64,000 bases of DNA from Olsenella sp. kh2p3 (GTDB lineage Bacteria > Actinomycetota > Coriobacteriia > Coriobacteriales > Atopobiaceae). The stretch is taken from NCBI GenBank assembly GCA_900119625.1, contig FPKD01000010.1, positions 1-64,000 of the forward strand. The letters run 5' to 3'. Each line of letters starts with the position of its first letter. Positions within the stretch are counted from its first letter, which is position 1. Position numbers and translations under genes: made by a program. Below the pieces are notes generated by a model that was not told where the DNA came from, did no database searches, and saw only the letters and a list, made by a program, of their open reading frames with translations. This document shows, piece after piece, positions 52,155 through 60,958 of the stretch.

Positions 52155-54284
52155 ATGCCTAGAATCACACCAGGAAACAGGCTTTACCTGTACAAGCTTC
52201 TCTCGTCCACCCTTGGGACCAACCGCCAGGCGCTTCTCTCGCGCGTCGAGGAGGTGCTTCTGGAGGACGGCATTGCGCCGCAGGACCTTGGGCAGGAGGA
52301 CATTCAATCGCTTATGGAGGCGCTTCCCGAGTTCGTTCGGCTCACCGTCTTCAAAAAGGGATGCGTCTACGCAACGATCGTGCCCAACGAGGAGTACGAC
52401 GGCTACCTCGAGCGCGCGGGACAGTCTGGTTCCGACAGCGCAGGCGAGAAGGGAAGCAAGAGCAAGCCGTGGAAGCGTCGCAAGGGCTCGCACGACCCCA
52501 AGCCGACAAAGCCGCGCCACGTCGAGAAGGCCGAGGCCAAGCCGGAGCCCGCGCCGGAGCCGGAAGCTGCGGCCGAGCCAGAGCCGGCATCCGCGCCGGA
52601 GCCGGGGCCTGAAACCGTAACCGTGCCGGAACCCGAACCGGCGCCAGCACCTGCGCCGGCGCCGAAGCCCTCCCCCGCCGCCGAGACCCCCAAAGAGCCA
52701 AACGAGCCGCAGGCAGAGGCCACTGAAGCCGAGACCCGCGAGCAGCCGGCGCCCGAGACGCCCGCCAGCTCTGGCATCAACCTCACCATCACCTACGACC
52801 CCTACGAGGACATGGAGGCAGACCTCGCAGCCGCTGCCCAGGCACAGCCCACGGCGCCAACACCGGCTGCAGCCCCGGCGCCCGTCGCCCCAGCACCTAC
52901 GCCCGTCTCGGCACCTGCGCCGGCGGCCGCACCCACCCCCGCGCCAAACTCGCAGCAGCTCCCCCATCAGAACCTCCCCGAGCGCTTCTCGGAAGAGGTC
53001 CACTGCAAGGACGAGCTTCTCCGTGTGCTCTACCAGAAGCTCCCCATCGACGCCGACGTCACCCGCACGCTCGACGAGGACTGGCGCGTGGCCCGCTCGA
53101 CCGGGACCCTCTCGGGCACAAGGAGCCGCGTCACGTTCCCGCTCCGCTACCTCCACGAGGACGGTTCTGGTCCAGTTGAGGTCACAATCCGTCGCACGTC
53201 ACGGCCAACGTCCGGCAAGCAGTGGAGTCTCGCGCTGGTGGATGGCGACGACGGAACCGGTGCGGTTCACGAGCAGGTTGGCCTTGAGGGCCTTCCCGCG
53301 GCTGACGAGGGCGCGTGGAGCGACCTAGCCGGTGCGCCGCAGCAGGGTACGGGCTCTCCGGCCGTAAGCCCGCTTCGCGAGTTTGCGCAGTTCGCAGTCA
53401 TCGGCTCCTGGGAGCGCACGCTTGGGACGCTTGCCACCATGGCAGCGCCTGAGCGCTGGAACTTCCCCGGCGAGGGCGTGGGCGGTCCCTCTCGCTATGG
53501 CATCCTGCGCGAGTACCTCACTGTGACCTTCCATCGTGCCGTTGAGCAGGGACGCATTGCCACGGCGACGGACAGCTCACTCGCTGCTTATAACACGGGG
53601 TTGCTCACCCCCTTTGGCGAGGACGTCTACGCAGTCTTCTCGCCCAACTCCGGCGACATTCCCTGGAAGCTCGACGGCTTTGCCACTGCGGGCTCGGGGG
53701 AGTTGGGCGCCCGCCTTGTGGCGACGCTTCCCGAGCTGCCGCAGCCGGCAAGCTACCTCGAGCGCGTCGAGGACGTTGTCTGCCAGCCGGGGCACATGCT
53801 CATCCTTGACACCGAAGCGCTTCTGGGCGAGAAGGTCGGCCGCCTGCCGCGCGCCTTCCTCGCCGATCAGCTGGCCGGAAGCCCCGAGGCATCGCGCCTG
53901 CTGCGTGACGGCATGGATGCCGGCAACGGTCGCCTGGGGCGCAGTGCATGCCGGAAGCTGGCGCGCACCATCAAGGGAGACCCCAGCCTCTACCGCCGCA
54001 TGGGTCGCGCGCTCCAGGATGCCACGACCCTCTCGCTACGCCTAGCGCAGGCAAGCTATCGCATGGCAGCGCCGGCATTTGACCCCGCCACCAGTACCAT
54101 GCGGCTCCTGCTGCCGCTCTGCCTGGTAGACGATGGCGTGGCCGATTGCGCCGCGTCGCTTGAGCTCATGCCGTCCGGTGCGTACCGTGGAGCGGCGATC
54201 CTCTCGCTGCCGCGCGCTTATGCCTGCGCGCGCGTCGTGAGCCGAGACCAGCCCACATGGCTCTCGCCGGAAATCGTCCTGTAG
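52155..54284 (+). CDS. Putative RNA-binding protein: OST-HTH-like N-terminus, DUF3825-like C-terminus
   Basis: A 709-residue soluble protein. Residues about 8-80 (ALLSRVEEVLLEDGIAP, then DIQSLMEALPEFVRL and GCVYATIV) resemble an OST-HTH/LOTUS module, known for RNA or G-quadruplex binding. A long Pro/Ala/Glu linker spans about 95-285. Residues 290-385 form a beta-rich domain (FPLRYLHEDGSGPVEVTI). From about 425 the sequence (FAQFAVIGSWERTLGTLATM, GILREYLTVTFHRA, YNTGLLTPFGEDVYAVF) looks like DUF3825, which has no established function. GAAGGAAGGCC precedes the ATG. Domain calls are from memory of patterns. Confidence 0.65.
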   Translation: MPRITPGNRLYLYKLLSSTLGTNRQALLSRVEEVLLEDGIAPQDLGQEDIQSLMEALPEFVRLTVFKKGCVYATIVPNEEYDGYLERAGQSGSDSAGEKGSKSKPWKRRKGSHDPKPTKPRHVEKAEAKPEPAPEPEAAAEPEPASAPEPGPETVTVPEPEPAPAPAPAPKPSPAAETPKEPNEPQAEATEAETREQPAPETPASSGINLTITYDPYEDMEADLAAAAQAQPTAPTPAAAPAPVAPAPTPVSAPAPAAAPTPAPNSQQLPHQNLPERFSEEVHCKDELLRVLYQKLPIDADVTRTLDEDWRVARSTGTLSGTRSRVTFPLRYLHEDGSGPVEVTIRRTSRPTSGKQWSLALVDGDDGTGAVHEQVGLEGLPAADEGAWSDLAGAPQQGTGSPAVSPLREFAQFAVIGSWERTLGTLATMAAPERWNFPGEGVGGPSRYGILREYLTVTFHRAVEQGRIATATDSSLAAYNTGLLTPFGEDVYAVFSPNSGDIPWKLDGFATAGSGELGARLVATLPELPQPASYLERVEDVVCQPGHMLILDTEALLGEKVGRLPRAFLADQLAGSPEASRLLRDGMDAGNGRLGRSACRKLARTIKGDPSLYRRMGRALQDATTLSLRLAQASYRMAAPAFDPATSTMRLLLPLCLVDDGVADCAASLELMPSGAYRGAAILSLPRAYACARVVSRDQPTWLSPEIVL

Positions 54285-54352
54285 CCTTGCTCGGGTAGAC
54301 TGGAATCACAAAGGCACCGAAGGGCCGCAACTAGACCGCGCTGGAGGCATGC

Positions 54353-55561
54353 ATGTCGAAAATCGAAATGAAGACCCCGCTCGTCGAGATGGACGGCGAC
54401 GAGATGACCCGCATCATCTGGCAGATCATCAAGGACGAGCTTATCTGCCCGTACGTCGATCTTAAGACCGAGTACTACGACCTGGGCCTTAAGCACCGAG
54501 ACGAGACGGGCGACCAGGTGACCATCGACTCCGCCGAGGCCACCAAGCGTCTGGGCGTGGCAGTCAAGTGCGCGACCATCACCCCCAACGCGCAGCGCGT
54601 CGAGGAGTACCACCTGCACCAGATGTGGAAGAGCCCCAACGGCACCATCCGTTCGATGCTCGACGGCACCATCTTCCGCGCGCCCATCGTGGTCAAGGGC
54701 ATTGAGCCCGTGGTGAAGTGCTGGAAGCGCCCCATCACCATCGCGCGTCACGGGTATGGAGACGTGTACAAGAACGTCGAGTATCGCGTACCCGGCGCCG
54801 GCAAGGCCGAGCTGGTCTTCACCGACACGGAGGGCCACGAGGAGCGTCGCCTGATTCACGACTTTGACCAGCCGGGCGTGATCCAGGGCATGCACAACGT
54901 GGACTCCTCCATCGAGGGGTTCGCGCACAGCTGCTTCGAGTACGCACTCTCCACCCATCAGGACCTGTGGTTCGCCTCGAAGGACACCATCTCGAAGATC
55001 TACGACCACCGCTTCAAGGACATCTTCGCGGACATGTACGAGAACGAGTACCGCGAGCGCTTTGAGGCGGCGGGCATCACGTACTTCTACACCCTCATCG
55101 ATGACGCTGTGGCACGCATCATGAAGAGCGAGGGCGGCTTCATCTGGGCATGCAAGAACTACGATGGCGACGTGATGAGCGACATGCTCTCGTCGGCGTT
55201 TGGGTCGCTTGCCATGATGACCTCGGTGCTGGTATCACCCCACGGCCAGTACGAGTACGAGGCGGCACACGGCACCGTACAGCGCCACTACTACAAGTAC
55301 CTGCGCGGGGAGGAGACCTCGACCAACTCGGTGGCCACGATCTTTGCGTGGACCGGGGCACTCGCCAAGCGCGGCGAGCTGGACGGCACGCCGGAGCTTG
55401 TGGACTTTGCCAAGCGCCTGGAGCACGCGACCGTCAAGACTATCGAGGACGGCCGCATGACGGGCGACCTTGCGCGCATCACCACGCTAGAGAACTCCAC
55501 CAAGCTCAACACGCGTGACTTCATCCTTGCCATTCGCGACGAGCTTGAAGCCGGCGTGTAG
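54353..55561 (+). CDS. icd: Isocitrate dehydrogenase (NADP+), eukaryote-like type
   Basis: A 402-residue enzyme. [16 protein letters not shown] is the characteristic N-terminus of the homodimeric type II NADP-IDH shared with eukaryotes. [16 protein letters not shown] has the isocitrate-binding Ser/Asn/Arg set, [22 protein letters not shown] the metal-binding aspartates, and APHGT-like [14 protein letters not shown] the NADP-binding region. It converts isocitrate to 2-oxoglutarate for glutamate synthesis. ATG at 54353 is 68 bp after the preceding gene; no aconitase or citrate synthase adjoins. A strong terminator follows. Confidence 0.95.
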   Translation: MSKIEMKTPLVEMDGDEMTRIIWQIIKDELICPYVDLKTEYYDLGLKHRDETGDQVTIDSAEATKRLGVAVKCATITPNAQRVEEYHLHQMWKSPNGTIRSMLDGTIFRAPIVVKGIEPVVKCWKRPITIARHGYGDVYKNVEYRVPGAGKAELVFTDTEGHEERRLIHDFDQPGVIQGMHNVDSSIEGFAHSCFEYALSTHQDLWFASKDTISKIYDHRFKDIFADMYENEYRERFEAAGITYFYTLIDDAVARIMKSEGGFIWACKNYDGDVMSDMLSSAFGSLAMMTSVLVSPHGQYEYEAAHGTVQRHYYKYLRGEETSTNSVATIFAWTGALAKRGELDGTPELVDFAKRLEHATVKTIEDGRMTGDLARITTLENSTKLNTRDFILAIRDELEAGV

Positions 55562-55583
55562 AGACGCCGCATCGAATCAAGGC

Positions 55584-55617
55584 AGGAGGGGGCGAGGCCA
55601 TAGTCTCGCCCCCTCCT
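55584..55617. terminator. Bidirectional-type terminator after icd
   Basis: GGAGGGGGCGAG pairs perfectly with CTCGCCCCCTCC around an eight-base loop, 22 bp beyond the icd stop. A TCTGCTCTTT tail follows on the plus strand. It also lies between icd and the convergent HAD gene. Confidence 0.85.
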
Positions 55618-55740
55618 CTGCTCTTTGGGAATTCCCCAAGCGCTTGCATGCGTGACCTGGCGCAATTCGACGGTTGGGCTACGGTTTTTCGTGCCAGGAC
55701 CAGGGGCGGGAACGGCTAAGCCACTGCCTCTCGAACCCGT

Positions 55741-56571
55741 CTATCGCTGCTCAAGATCCGCAAGTGCTCCAACAACGTCGTCCACTAGCACATCGGCGCC
55801 CTCGCGCACCGCCTCGGGCGCGCGGTTGAAGGTGTACGCAACATCCGCTTCGTCCAGAAGCGGCAGGTCGTTGAAGGAATCTCCAATGCCACCAACCAGG
55901 CCAAGCCCCAGACGCTCACGCGCGACGGCAAGACCGGCGCCCTTTGAGCACCCTGTGGGCACCACGTCCACAGAATCGAGATTCTGGAAAGCGGAAACCC
56001 TGCCCCCAAGCAACTCCCCCACTCCAGCCACAAAACGCGCAGCGCGCTCCTGGGTACCAAACCCCAGCGAGATAACCTGCACGCCCCCGCCGTTGTCGCC
56101 ATGTCCAATGGACAGCGCTTCATCAACCGAGCTCACGACCCTAAGTCGCTTGAGAAACGCTTTGGGTAGACCGGGAATGCTAGCACCACCCAGCACCAGG
56201 TACCCAGATTCCAACGCTATAAACGGCGGCCGCGAGGTCTGTCCACGCGTTGCATCCAGAAGTGCGCGCACATCGTCGTCGGGAATCTCGCGTGAGAACA
56301 GCGTGTTCCCCGCCCCGTCGCTCACGCACGCACCACTGCTCGTGATGGCAAAGTCGAAGCTCAGGTCTCTTCCCGCATCCGCAAGAACGGCGCCAAGCGG
56401 ACGCCCGGTGCACACGCCAAAGAGTCCACCCCCAGCGCGAAACGTCCGGATAGCTTCAATGTCGCGCGGGAGGAACCGATGAAGCGGATGCGCCCTGCCG
56501 CCAATGCCAAAGAAGAGTGTTCCGTCAAAGTCGCTCGCCATCGCCCTTCCCGCAAAGCCAGCACCCGTCAT
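55741..56571 (-). CDS. HAD-superfamily hydrolase (Cof/subfamily IIB)
   Basis: A 276-residue phosphatase-like protein. ASDFDGTLFFG is HAD motif I with the nucleophile Asp, VCTGRPLG motif II (Thr), GCSKGAGLAV motif III (Lys), and GGIGDSFNDLPLL motif IV (Asp pair). The large cap between motifs II and III is the C2B type, usual for sugar-phosphate or nucleotide phosphatases of the Cof group. GGGAG precedes ATG 56571, preferred over a TTG one codon upstream. It stands alone. Substrate unknown. Confidence 0.9.
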   Translation of the reverse strand: MTGAGFAGRAMASDFDGTLFFGIGGRAHPLHRFLPRDIEAIRTFRAGGGLFGVCTGRPLGAVLADAGRDLSFDFAITSSGACVSDGAGNTLFSREIPDDDVRALLDATRGQTSRPPFIALESGYLVLGGASIPGLPKAFLKRLRVVSSVDEALSIGHGDNGGGVQVISLGFGTQERAARFVAGVGELLGGRVSAFQNLDSVDVVPTGCSKGAGLAVARERLGLGLVGGIGDSFNDLPLLDEADVAYTFNRAPEAVREGADVLVDDVVGALADLEQR

Positions 56572-56635
56572 CAACAGCTCCCTTCAATAACGCAACCCTG
56601 CCATCATACCGCGGCCGGCTCAGGCGCCGTTGAAA

Positions 56636-56678
56636 AGCAAGGGCGCCACCGCCCAAGATGAGCGGTGGCGCCACTTGC
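56636..56678 (-). terminator. Terminator of the sulfatase-fold gene
   Basis: GGCGCCACCGC (56642-56652) pairs perfectly with GCGGTGGCGCC (56662-56672); GCAAG/CTTGC extends the stem, and on the minus strand TTGCTTTTC follows. It lies 29 bp beyond the stop at 56707. Confidence 0.88.
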
Positions 56679-56706
56679 AGCATAGAAACGTCACCTCAGA
56701 AGACAA

Positions 56707-58842
56707 TTAGTGCCAGATGCGCTTGGCGTCATCGTCTGTGATAGTCCAATCGTTCCCGTCGAGGTGCCAGTTCGCGAAGTCCTGAGAGTCGCCGGATATC
56801 TGGTACTCACGCCAACCGGTGTCGAACTTGCCGTTACTCGTCGTCATGAGGTAATAGCGCAGGCGATCCGCAGGGTCCCTACGATCCTCAATTGCCTGGT
56901 TGTACTCGCCGTAGTGATTAAGCACATCCTGCGAGGCACCCATACCCTTAAGCATGGTTGCCTGAAGATCGTAGTGGCTCACTGGCTGTTGGGAAATCTG
57001 GCACGGCACGGTGTCCGCCTCGGCAGACTGTGCGGGCTTCACAAAGATGATTGGCGTCGAAACGCCGTCCAACACGTCTGGTGTGAGATACCACACACCA
57101 TGGTCTGCTGTAATAATCACCGTTGTGCTGTCATACAAGCCCAAACGCTTGAGTTCGTCAAGGTAGGTGCGCACGATCTTGAAGGCACCAACCATCTGCG
57201 ACTCCCAGTCGCTAGACTCCGCAACCCTGTTGCCGTCGGCATCCATGGTATAGGGCCAGTGCGTACCAACAAGGTGAATGAAGCGGAACGAGGCATCCTC
57301 GTCGTTGATGGAAAGGCCATTCTCCTTGAGCGCCTGGTAGTAGGCAGGGTCATCCATGATATAGGGCGTCAGGTCAGGAGATGTCCCGCTCGTACTTGCG
57401 GTCATGACCTGATTGATCTGGTCCGTATAGAACCAGAAGAATGGCTTGGCAATCCACGGCATGTCCCGATACAGCGCGCACTGGTACAGAATGCGAAGCG
57501 TCCCCTGCCAATCAAGGGCGCTCTTCGCAACGTCCGAGGTACTCTCGAAGTTCTCAGCATGCTGTCCCAGGTACTCACTCCAGCCATCGATCCAATCCGC
57601 AGAGTCAGAGTAGATGCCCGTGGTGTAGCCCTGAGCCGCCACATCATCCAAGAAGTGGCTGTTTGTGTACATGGACGAGAGAAAATCCGCCGCATCCTCG
57701 CCCTCCTGCGGCCGCGCGCCCGTGAGCAGAGACGGAATGCCATAGCGCGTGGGAATCATCGACCCCGTGCTGTTCTGGTACCAGGTAAAGCCATCCAAAC
57801 CGTCAAGCATGTTGGGGTTGTCGGCATAGGCTTGCTTGGCATCCGCGGTGTCGGTCATGTCCAGCACAAAGCACACCACGTTCTTCTTGCCAGAGACGTC
57901 AAAGAGGCCTTTCTCGGTAATGGTGATGGACTCTGGCTCGGATGCCGCCTTGGTCACGATGCCCACGACGCCCGTCACCTGCACAATGATGAGGGCAACG
58001 CTCAACACTGCGGAAACAGCCCTCTCGATACGTGGACGCTTGACCGCAAACACCAAAAATGCAACAAGAATGGTTGCCCATACGAGCAGGCTGATAGCAG
58101 TGATTTTGTTGTACTGGGTCCAGTCTACAAGGTTGCCATCGGCAACTGGCAGGCTCGAGTTCATAAAGAGCACCTGCACGTAGGCGCCCACGCCAAACGC
58201 CACGACTATGGCAACAACCACGTCAAAGGCGCGCCCACGAACTGCCGAAATGGCAAGGCCGAAAACAACGGAAACGACGAGACCCGCCACCACCACAACC
58301 TGCCATACTTGCTTTATGCCAAAAAGGAGGCTGTCGGAGCTGCCGGCAACAAGCTCAAGCGGCGCCACCACGAGCACCGTAAGGACGAGAAGCGCGCAGG
58401 CGAGAAGCGCAAGCACAAGGCGACGCCCCCACGGCAAACTGGGCGTGCGGCGCTTGGAGCCACCAAGTGCGGACCCGCCCATGGCGGCAAGATCCTCGCG
58501 TGCCGACGCGTCTGCCGCGGGCTTCCCGGCTGGGTCGATGCGCGATACGGCCGGCTCCGCCACGCGCTTGGCGCCCTCATCAATGTGCAGGATCCTCATG
58601 AGCGCCTTGCGGGTGCGCCTGAAGGCCACGCCCAGGACCGCGGAGAGCGCAACAGCAACCGCGGCCAGCGCTTGAATCGTATAAGTCATGACCGAGGGGT
58701 CCACGTAGGCAAGCGCCGGCGTGGCCATGGCCGTGAGCAGGCAGGCGCTTATCGCAGAAATGCCCAAGACATCCCAGACAACGATGACTCCCCTCGAGAA
58801 GCAACGCGCAACGCGTCCATCACACGCATGCCTAGCGACCAT
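56707..58842 (-). CDS. Membrane protein with extracytoplasmic sulfatase/phosphoglycerol-transferase-like domain
   Basis: A protein of about 711 residues. The N-terminal third has six or so hydrophobic helices (for example VMTYTIQALAAVAVALSAV, RLVLALLACALLVLTVLVV) and no signal peptide cleavage site. From about residue 315 the alkaline-phosphatase-like fold begins: NVVCFVLDMTDTAD (first metal Asp), YGIPSLLTGARP, FIHLVGTHWPYTMD and TVIITADHGVWYL (metal-binding Asp-His). This is the architecture of membrane sulfatases and phosphoglycerol transferases such as LTA-synthase relatives; the catalytic Thr is uncertain. It overlaps the upstream YidC-transferase gene by 11 bp, so the two are coupled. 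Likely acts on a phosphate-linked surface polymer. Confidence 0.8.
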   Translation of the reverse strand: MVARHACDGRVARCFSRGVIVVWDVLGISAISACLLTAMATPALAYVDPSVMTYTIQALAAVAVALSAVLGVAFRRTRKALMRILHIDEGAKRVAEPAVSRIDPAGKPAADASAREDLAAMGGSALGGSKRRTPSLPWGRRLVLALLACALLVLTVLVVAPLELVAGSSDSLLFGIKQVWQVVVVAGLVVSVVFGLAISAVRGRAFDVVVAIVVAFGVGAYVQVLFMNSSLPVADGNLVDWTQYNKITAISLLVWATILVAFLVFAVKRPRIERAVSAVLSVALIIVQVTGVVGIVTKAASEPESITITEKGLFDVSGKKNVVCFVLDMTDTADAKQAYADNPNMLDGLDGFTWYQNSTGSMIPTRYGIPSLLTGARPQEGEDAADFLSSMYTNSHFLDDVAAQGYTTGIYSDSADWIDGWSEYLGQHAENFESTSDVAKSALDWQGTLRILYQCALYRDMPWIAKPFFWFYTDQINQVMTASTSGTSPDLTPYIMDDPAYYQALKENGLSINDEDASFRFIHLVGTHWPYTMDADGNRVAESSDWESQMVGAFKIVRTYLDELKRLGLYDSTTVIITADHGVWYLTPDVLDGVSTPIIFVKPAQSAEADTVPCQISQQPVSHYDLQATMLKGMGASQDVLNHYGEYNQAIEDRRDPADRLRYYLMTTSNGKFDTGWREYQISGDSQDFANWHLDGNDWTITDDDAKRIWH

Positions 58843-60778
58843 CACGCACACCGCCATTCTCTGCCATAGCACCGGCAGCCGTAATGTCCTTACCCTCCTG
58901 CTTGGCGAGAACCTCTCTCAGGATGTACTCGCCCGCAGCCTCACCGCCATGGCCAAGGTTGTAGATGAAGCCGTCTCTAATCTCGCGAATCCTGTCGTTC
59001 CAGGACGAGGAGTTCGTAACCATGTCGTCGATGACGCCCTCGAGGTCAGAGAGGTCCGCCGGGTCGAGCGAGCGGCCAATCTGATTGCGCAGGCTGATGT
59101 CGGTGGGCTCTATCCCAACCTGCTCCCAGTCTGGGTTCGTGACCTTCATGGGCGTGTCGATGAAGAGCGACGGCTTGAGCGTGGTGAACGAGAACTCCTC
59201 CGCGATGGAGGACCAGTCGGTCACTAGGACGTCGGACTCAAGGATGGAAGAGTGGCCCGAGAAGTCGCCCTCAAAGACCAGCTCATCCTTGGGCACCTTG
59301 GCATAGCGCTCGACCAACGCATCCCAGCGCGGACGGTAGCGCTTCACGTACTCCGGATGCGGACGAACAATCACGCGGTAACCATGGCCCAGAAGTCTTC
59401 CCAGCATGTCATCAATGCAGGTATCGAGGATGTTGTCTTGGTTCCAGGACGGGGCAATGAGAATGACGGGCTTCTCGTGTGTCACCTTGGGCATGGCCTC
59501 GTAGTCGGCAATCTCGCGGTCGAGAAGGTCGTAGCCAATCTTGGGGAGCTTCTTCCTTGGTGTGTGATAGACCTCCTCCATGCGGCGAAGCTCGCGACGT
59601 TGGTGCGGCCCCACGCACATGACCGTGTCAAAGTTGTCGTACTCCTCTTTGGTCGAGGTGAGGTGCATCGAGGTCATGTGGTGGCACATGTAGATGTACT
59701 CGATATCCTTGCGGATGTAGGAGCGCTTGATGTAGTACACGTCAAGCGCGCCAAGCGAGCTCACTACAACGTCTGCGTCCATCTTCATCATGAGGGTGAT
59801 GAGGCGCTTCTGGTCGAGGAAGTACGGGATGAGGCGGGGCTCGCGCTTGGCGATGTCAAAGACCTGATCGTTGGGGTCGCTCGTGAGGTAGTGGATGCGC
59901 ACGTCGGAGTTGTTGAGCAGCCACTCGATAGCGCCCTGGAAGTACTTGTAGAAGCCGGAGCTCTCGGAGTAGAAGACCAGGTGCTTGCCGTTGACCTTGA
60001 AGAAGCGCTTGTAGTCTGCCTTGGCACGACGGGCAAGCGGGTCTGGCTGGTACCACTTGCGGTCGCCCTTGGTGGCCTCCTCGATGGCGTTGAACTCGTC
60101 GCGCGCGGCATTGAGGTCCTCGTAGTCGATGTAGTCGCGCGGTTTCACGATCACGTTGCACAGTGCCTGCACCGCAATGGAGAGCAGGTTGGAGCACACC
60201 CAGTAGAAGGCCATGCCGCACACCACGTAGAAGCCCAGGAAGAGCGAGAGGGCAATGGAGAGGCCGTTGGTCATGTTCTTCTCGGCGCGGGACTGCTCGC
60301 GCTGGAGGGGATTGATGCGGTTGGAGGCCCAGCCCATGACCACGGCCGAGAGGCCCGCAAGCAGCGGCATGATGAGCGACGCCCCGCCGTTCTCGATTGG
60401 GACGAGGCCCAGGAACTCCGTGCCGGGGGCGCCGGAGTCCGTGATGGAGTGGATGACGTCCACCAGGCCAAAGAGGATGACCACCTGGATGGCCAGGGGG
60501 ATGAGCGAGAGCAGGGCGTGGTAGTGCTTCTCGTGATAGAGCTCGTTCTGCTTCTCCTCGATGGTCTCGCGGTCGCCGTAGTAGCGGCACTTGATGCGGA
60601 AGAGCTCGGGCATGAGCTGGACCATCACGATGCTGTTCTTCTGGCACCACACCGAGAGGGGCATGAGAATGACCTTAGAGAACAGGGTGAAGAGAAAGAT
60701 TGCCGCCCACCAGCTGCCGGTGAGGTCATAGGCCGGCTGCACGATAAGAGAGAAAAAGCTCGCAAGCGCCTCAAACAT
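58832..60778 (-). CDS. Fusion of YidC-type membrane insertase and CDP-glycerol glycerophosphotransferase-like domain
   Basis: One uninterrupted 648-residue frame. Residues 1-215 have YidC/Oxa1 features: first helix ending FTLFSKVILMPLSVW with a Lys where the groove Arg of YidC lies, the charged hairpin KNSIVMVQLMPELFRIKCRY to about 85, LIPLAIQVVILFGLVDVI, and two further helices to 212. After a linker, residues about 255-630 match the TagB/TagF family: RPHPEYVKRYRP (His474), DVLVTDWSSIAEEFSF (Asp521) and LKPSLFIDTPMKVTN. That family transfers glycerol or ribitol phosphate from CDP-alcohols onto wall polymers. The C-terminal domain would be cytoplasmic next to the membrane. It overlaps the sulfatase-fold gene by 11 bp. 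Confidence 0.88.
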   Translation of the reverse strand: MFEALASFFSLIVQPAYDLTGSWWAAIFLFTLFSKVILMPLSVWCQKNSIVMVQLMPELFRIKCRYYGDRETIEEKQNELYHEKHYHALLSLIPLAIQVVILFGLVDVIHSITDSGAPGTEFLGLVPIENGGASLIMPLLAGLSAVVMGWASNRINPLQREQSRAEKNMTNGLSIALSLFLGFYVVCGMAFYWVCSNLLSIAVQALCNVIVKPRDYIDYEDLNAARDEFNAIEEATKGDRKWYQPDPLARRAKADYKRFFKVNGKHLVFYSESSGFYKYFQGAIEWLLNNSDVRIHYLTSDPNDQVFDIAKREPRLIPYFLDQKRLITLMMKMDADVVVSSLGALDVYYIKRSYIRKDIEYIYMCHHMTSMHLTSTKEEYDNFDTVMCVGPHQRRELRRMEEVYHTPRKKLPKIGYDLLDREIADYEAMPKVTHEKPVILIAPSWNQDNILDTCIDDMLGRLLGHGYRVIVRPHPEYVKRYRPRWDALVERYAKVPKDELVFEGDFSGHSSILESDVLVTDWSSIAEEFSFTTLKPSLFIDTPMKVTNPDWEQVGIEPTDISLRNQIGRSLDPADLSDLEGVIDDMVTNSSSWNDRIREIRDGFIYNLGHGGEAAGEYILREVLAKQEGKDITAAGAMAENGGVRDGR

Positions 60779-60958
60779 TATGCAACTCCCAGGGTTTTCA
60801 GCTGATATTGGGACCGTGATACCTTACCACGCGAGAACGACACAATTACCTTCTCCTAACATGCTCACGAACCTGCTATGCCGCATATCGCGCCGCATGC
60901 GCTGCGTTATCCTCATGGCAGATGGATGGCAGGTGGAGGTAGCGCGAGAGGGGCAGAC

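Noticed and set aside
56710..58869. 719-codon open frame on the plus strand
   Set aside because: Antisense to the sulfatase-fold gene, which has clear domain motifs, a linked partner and a terminator.
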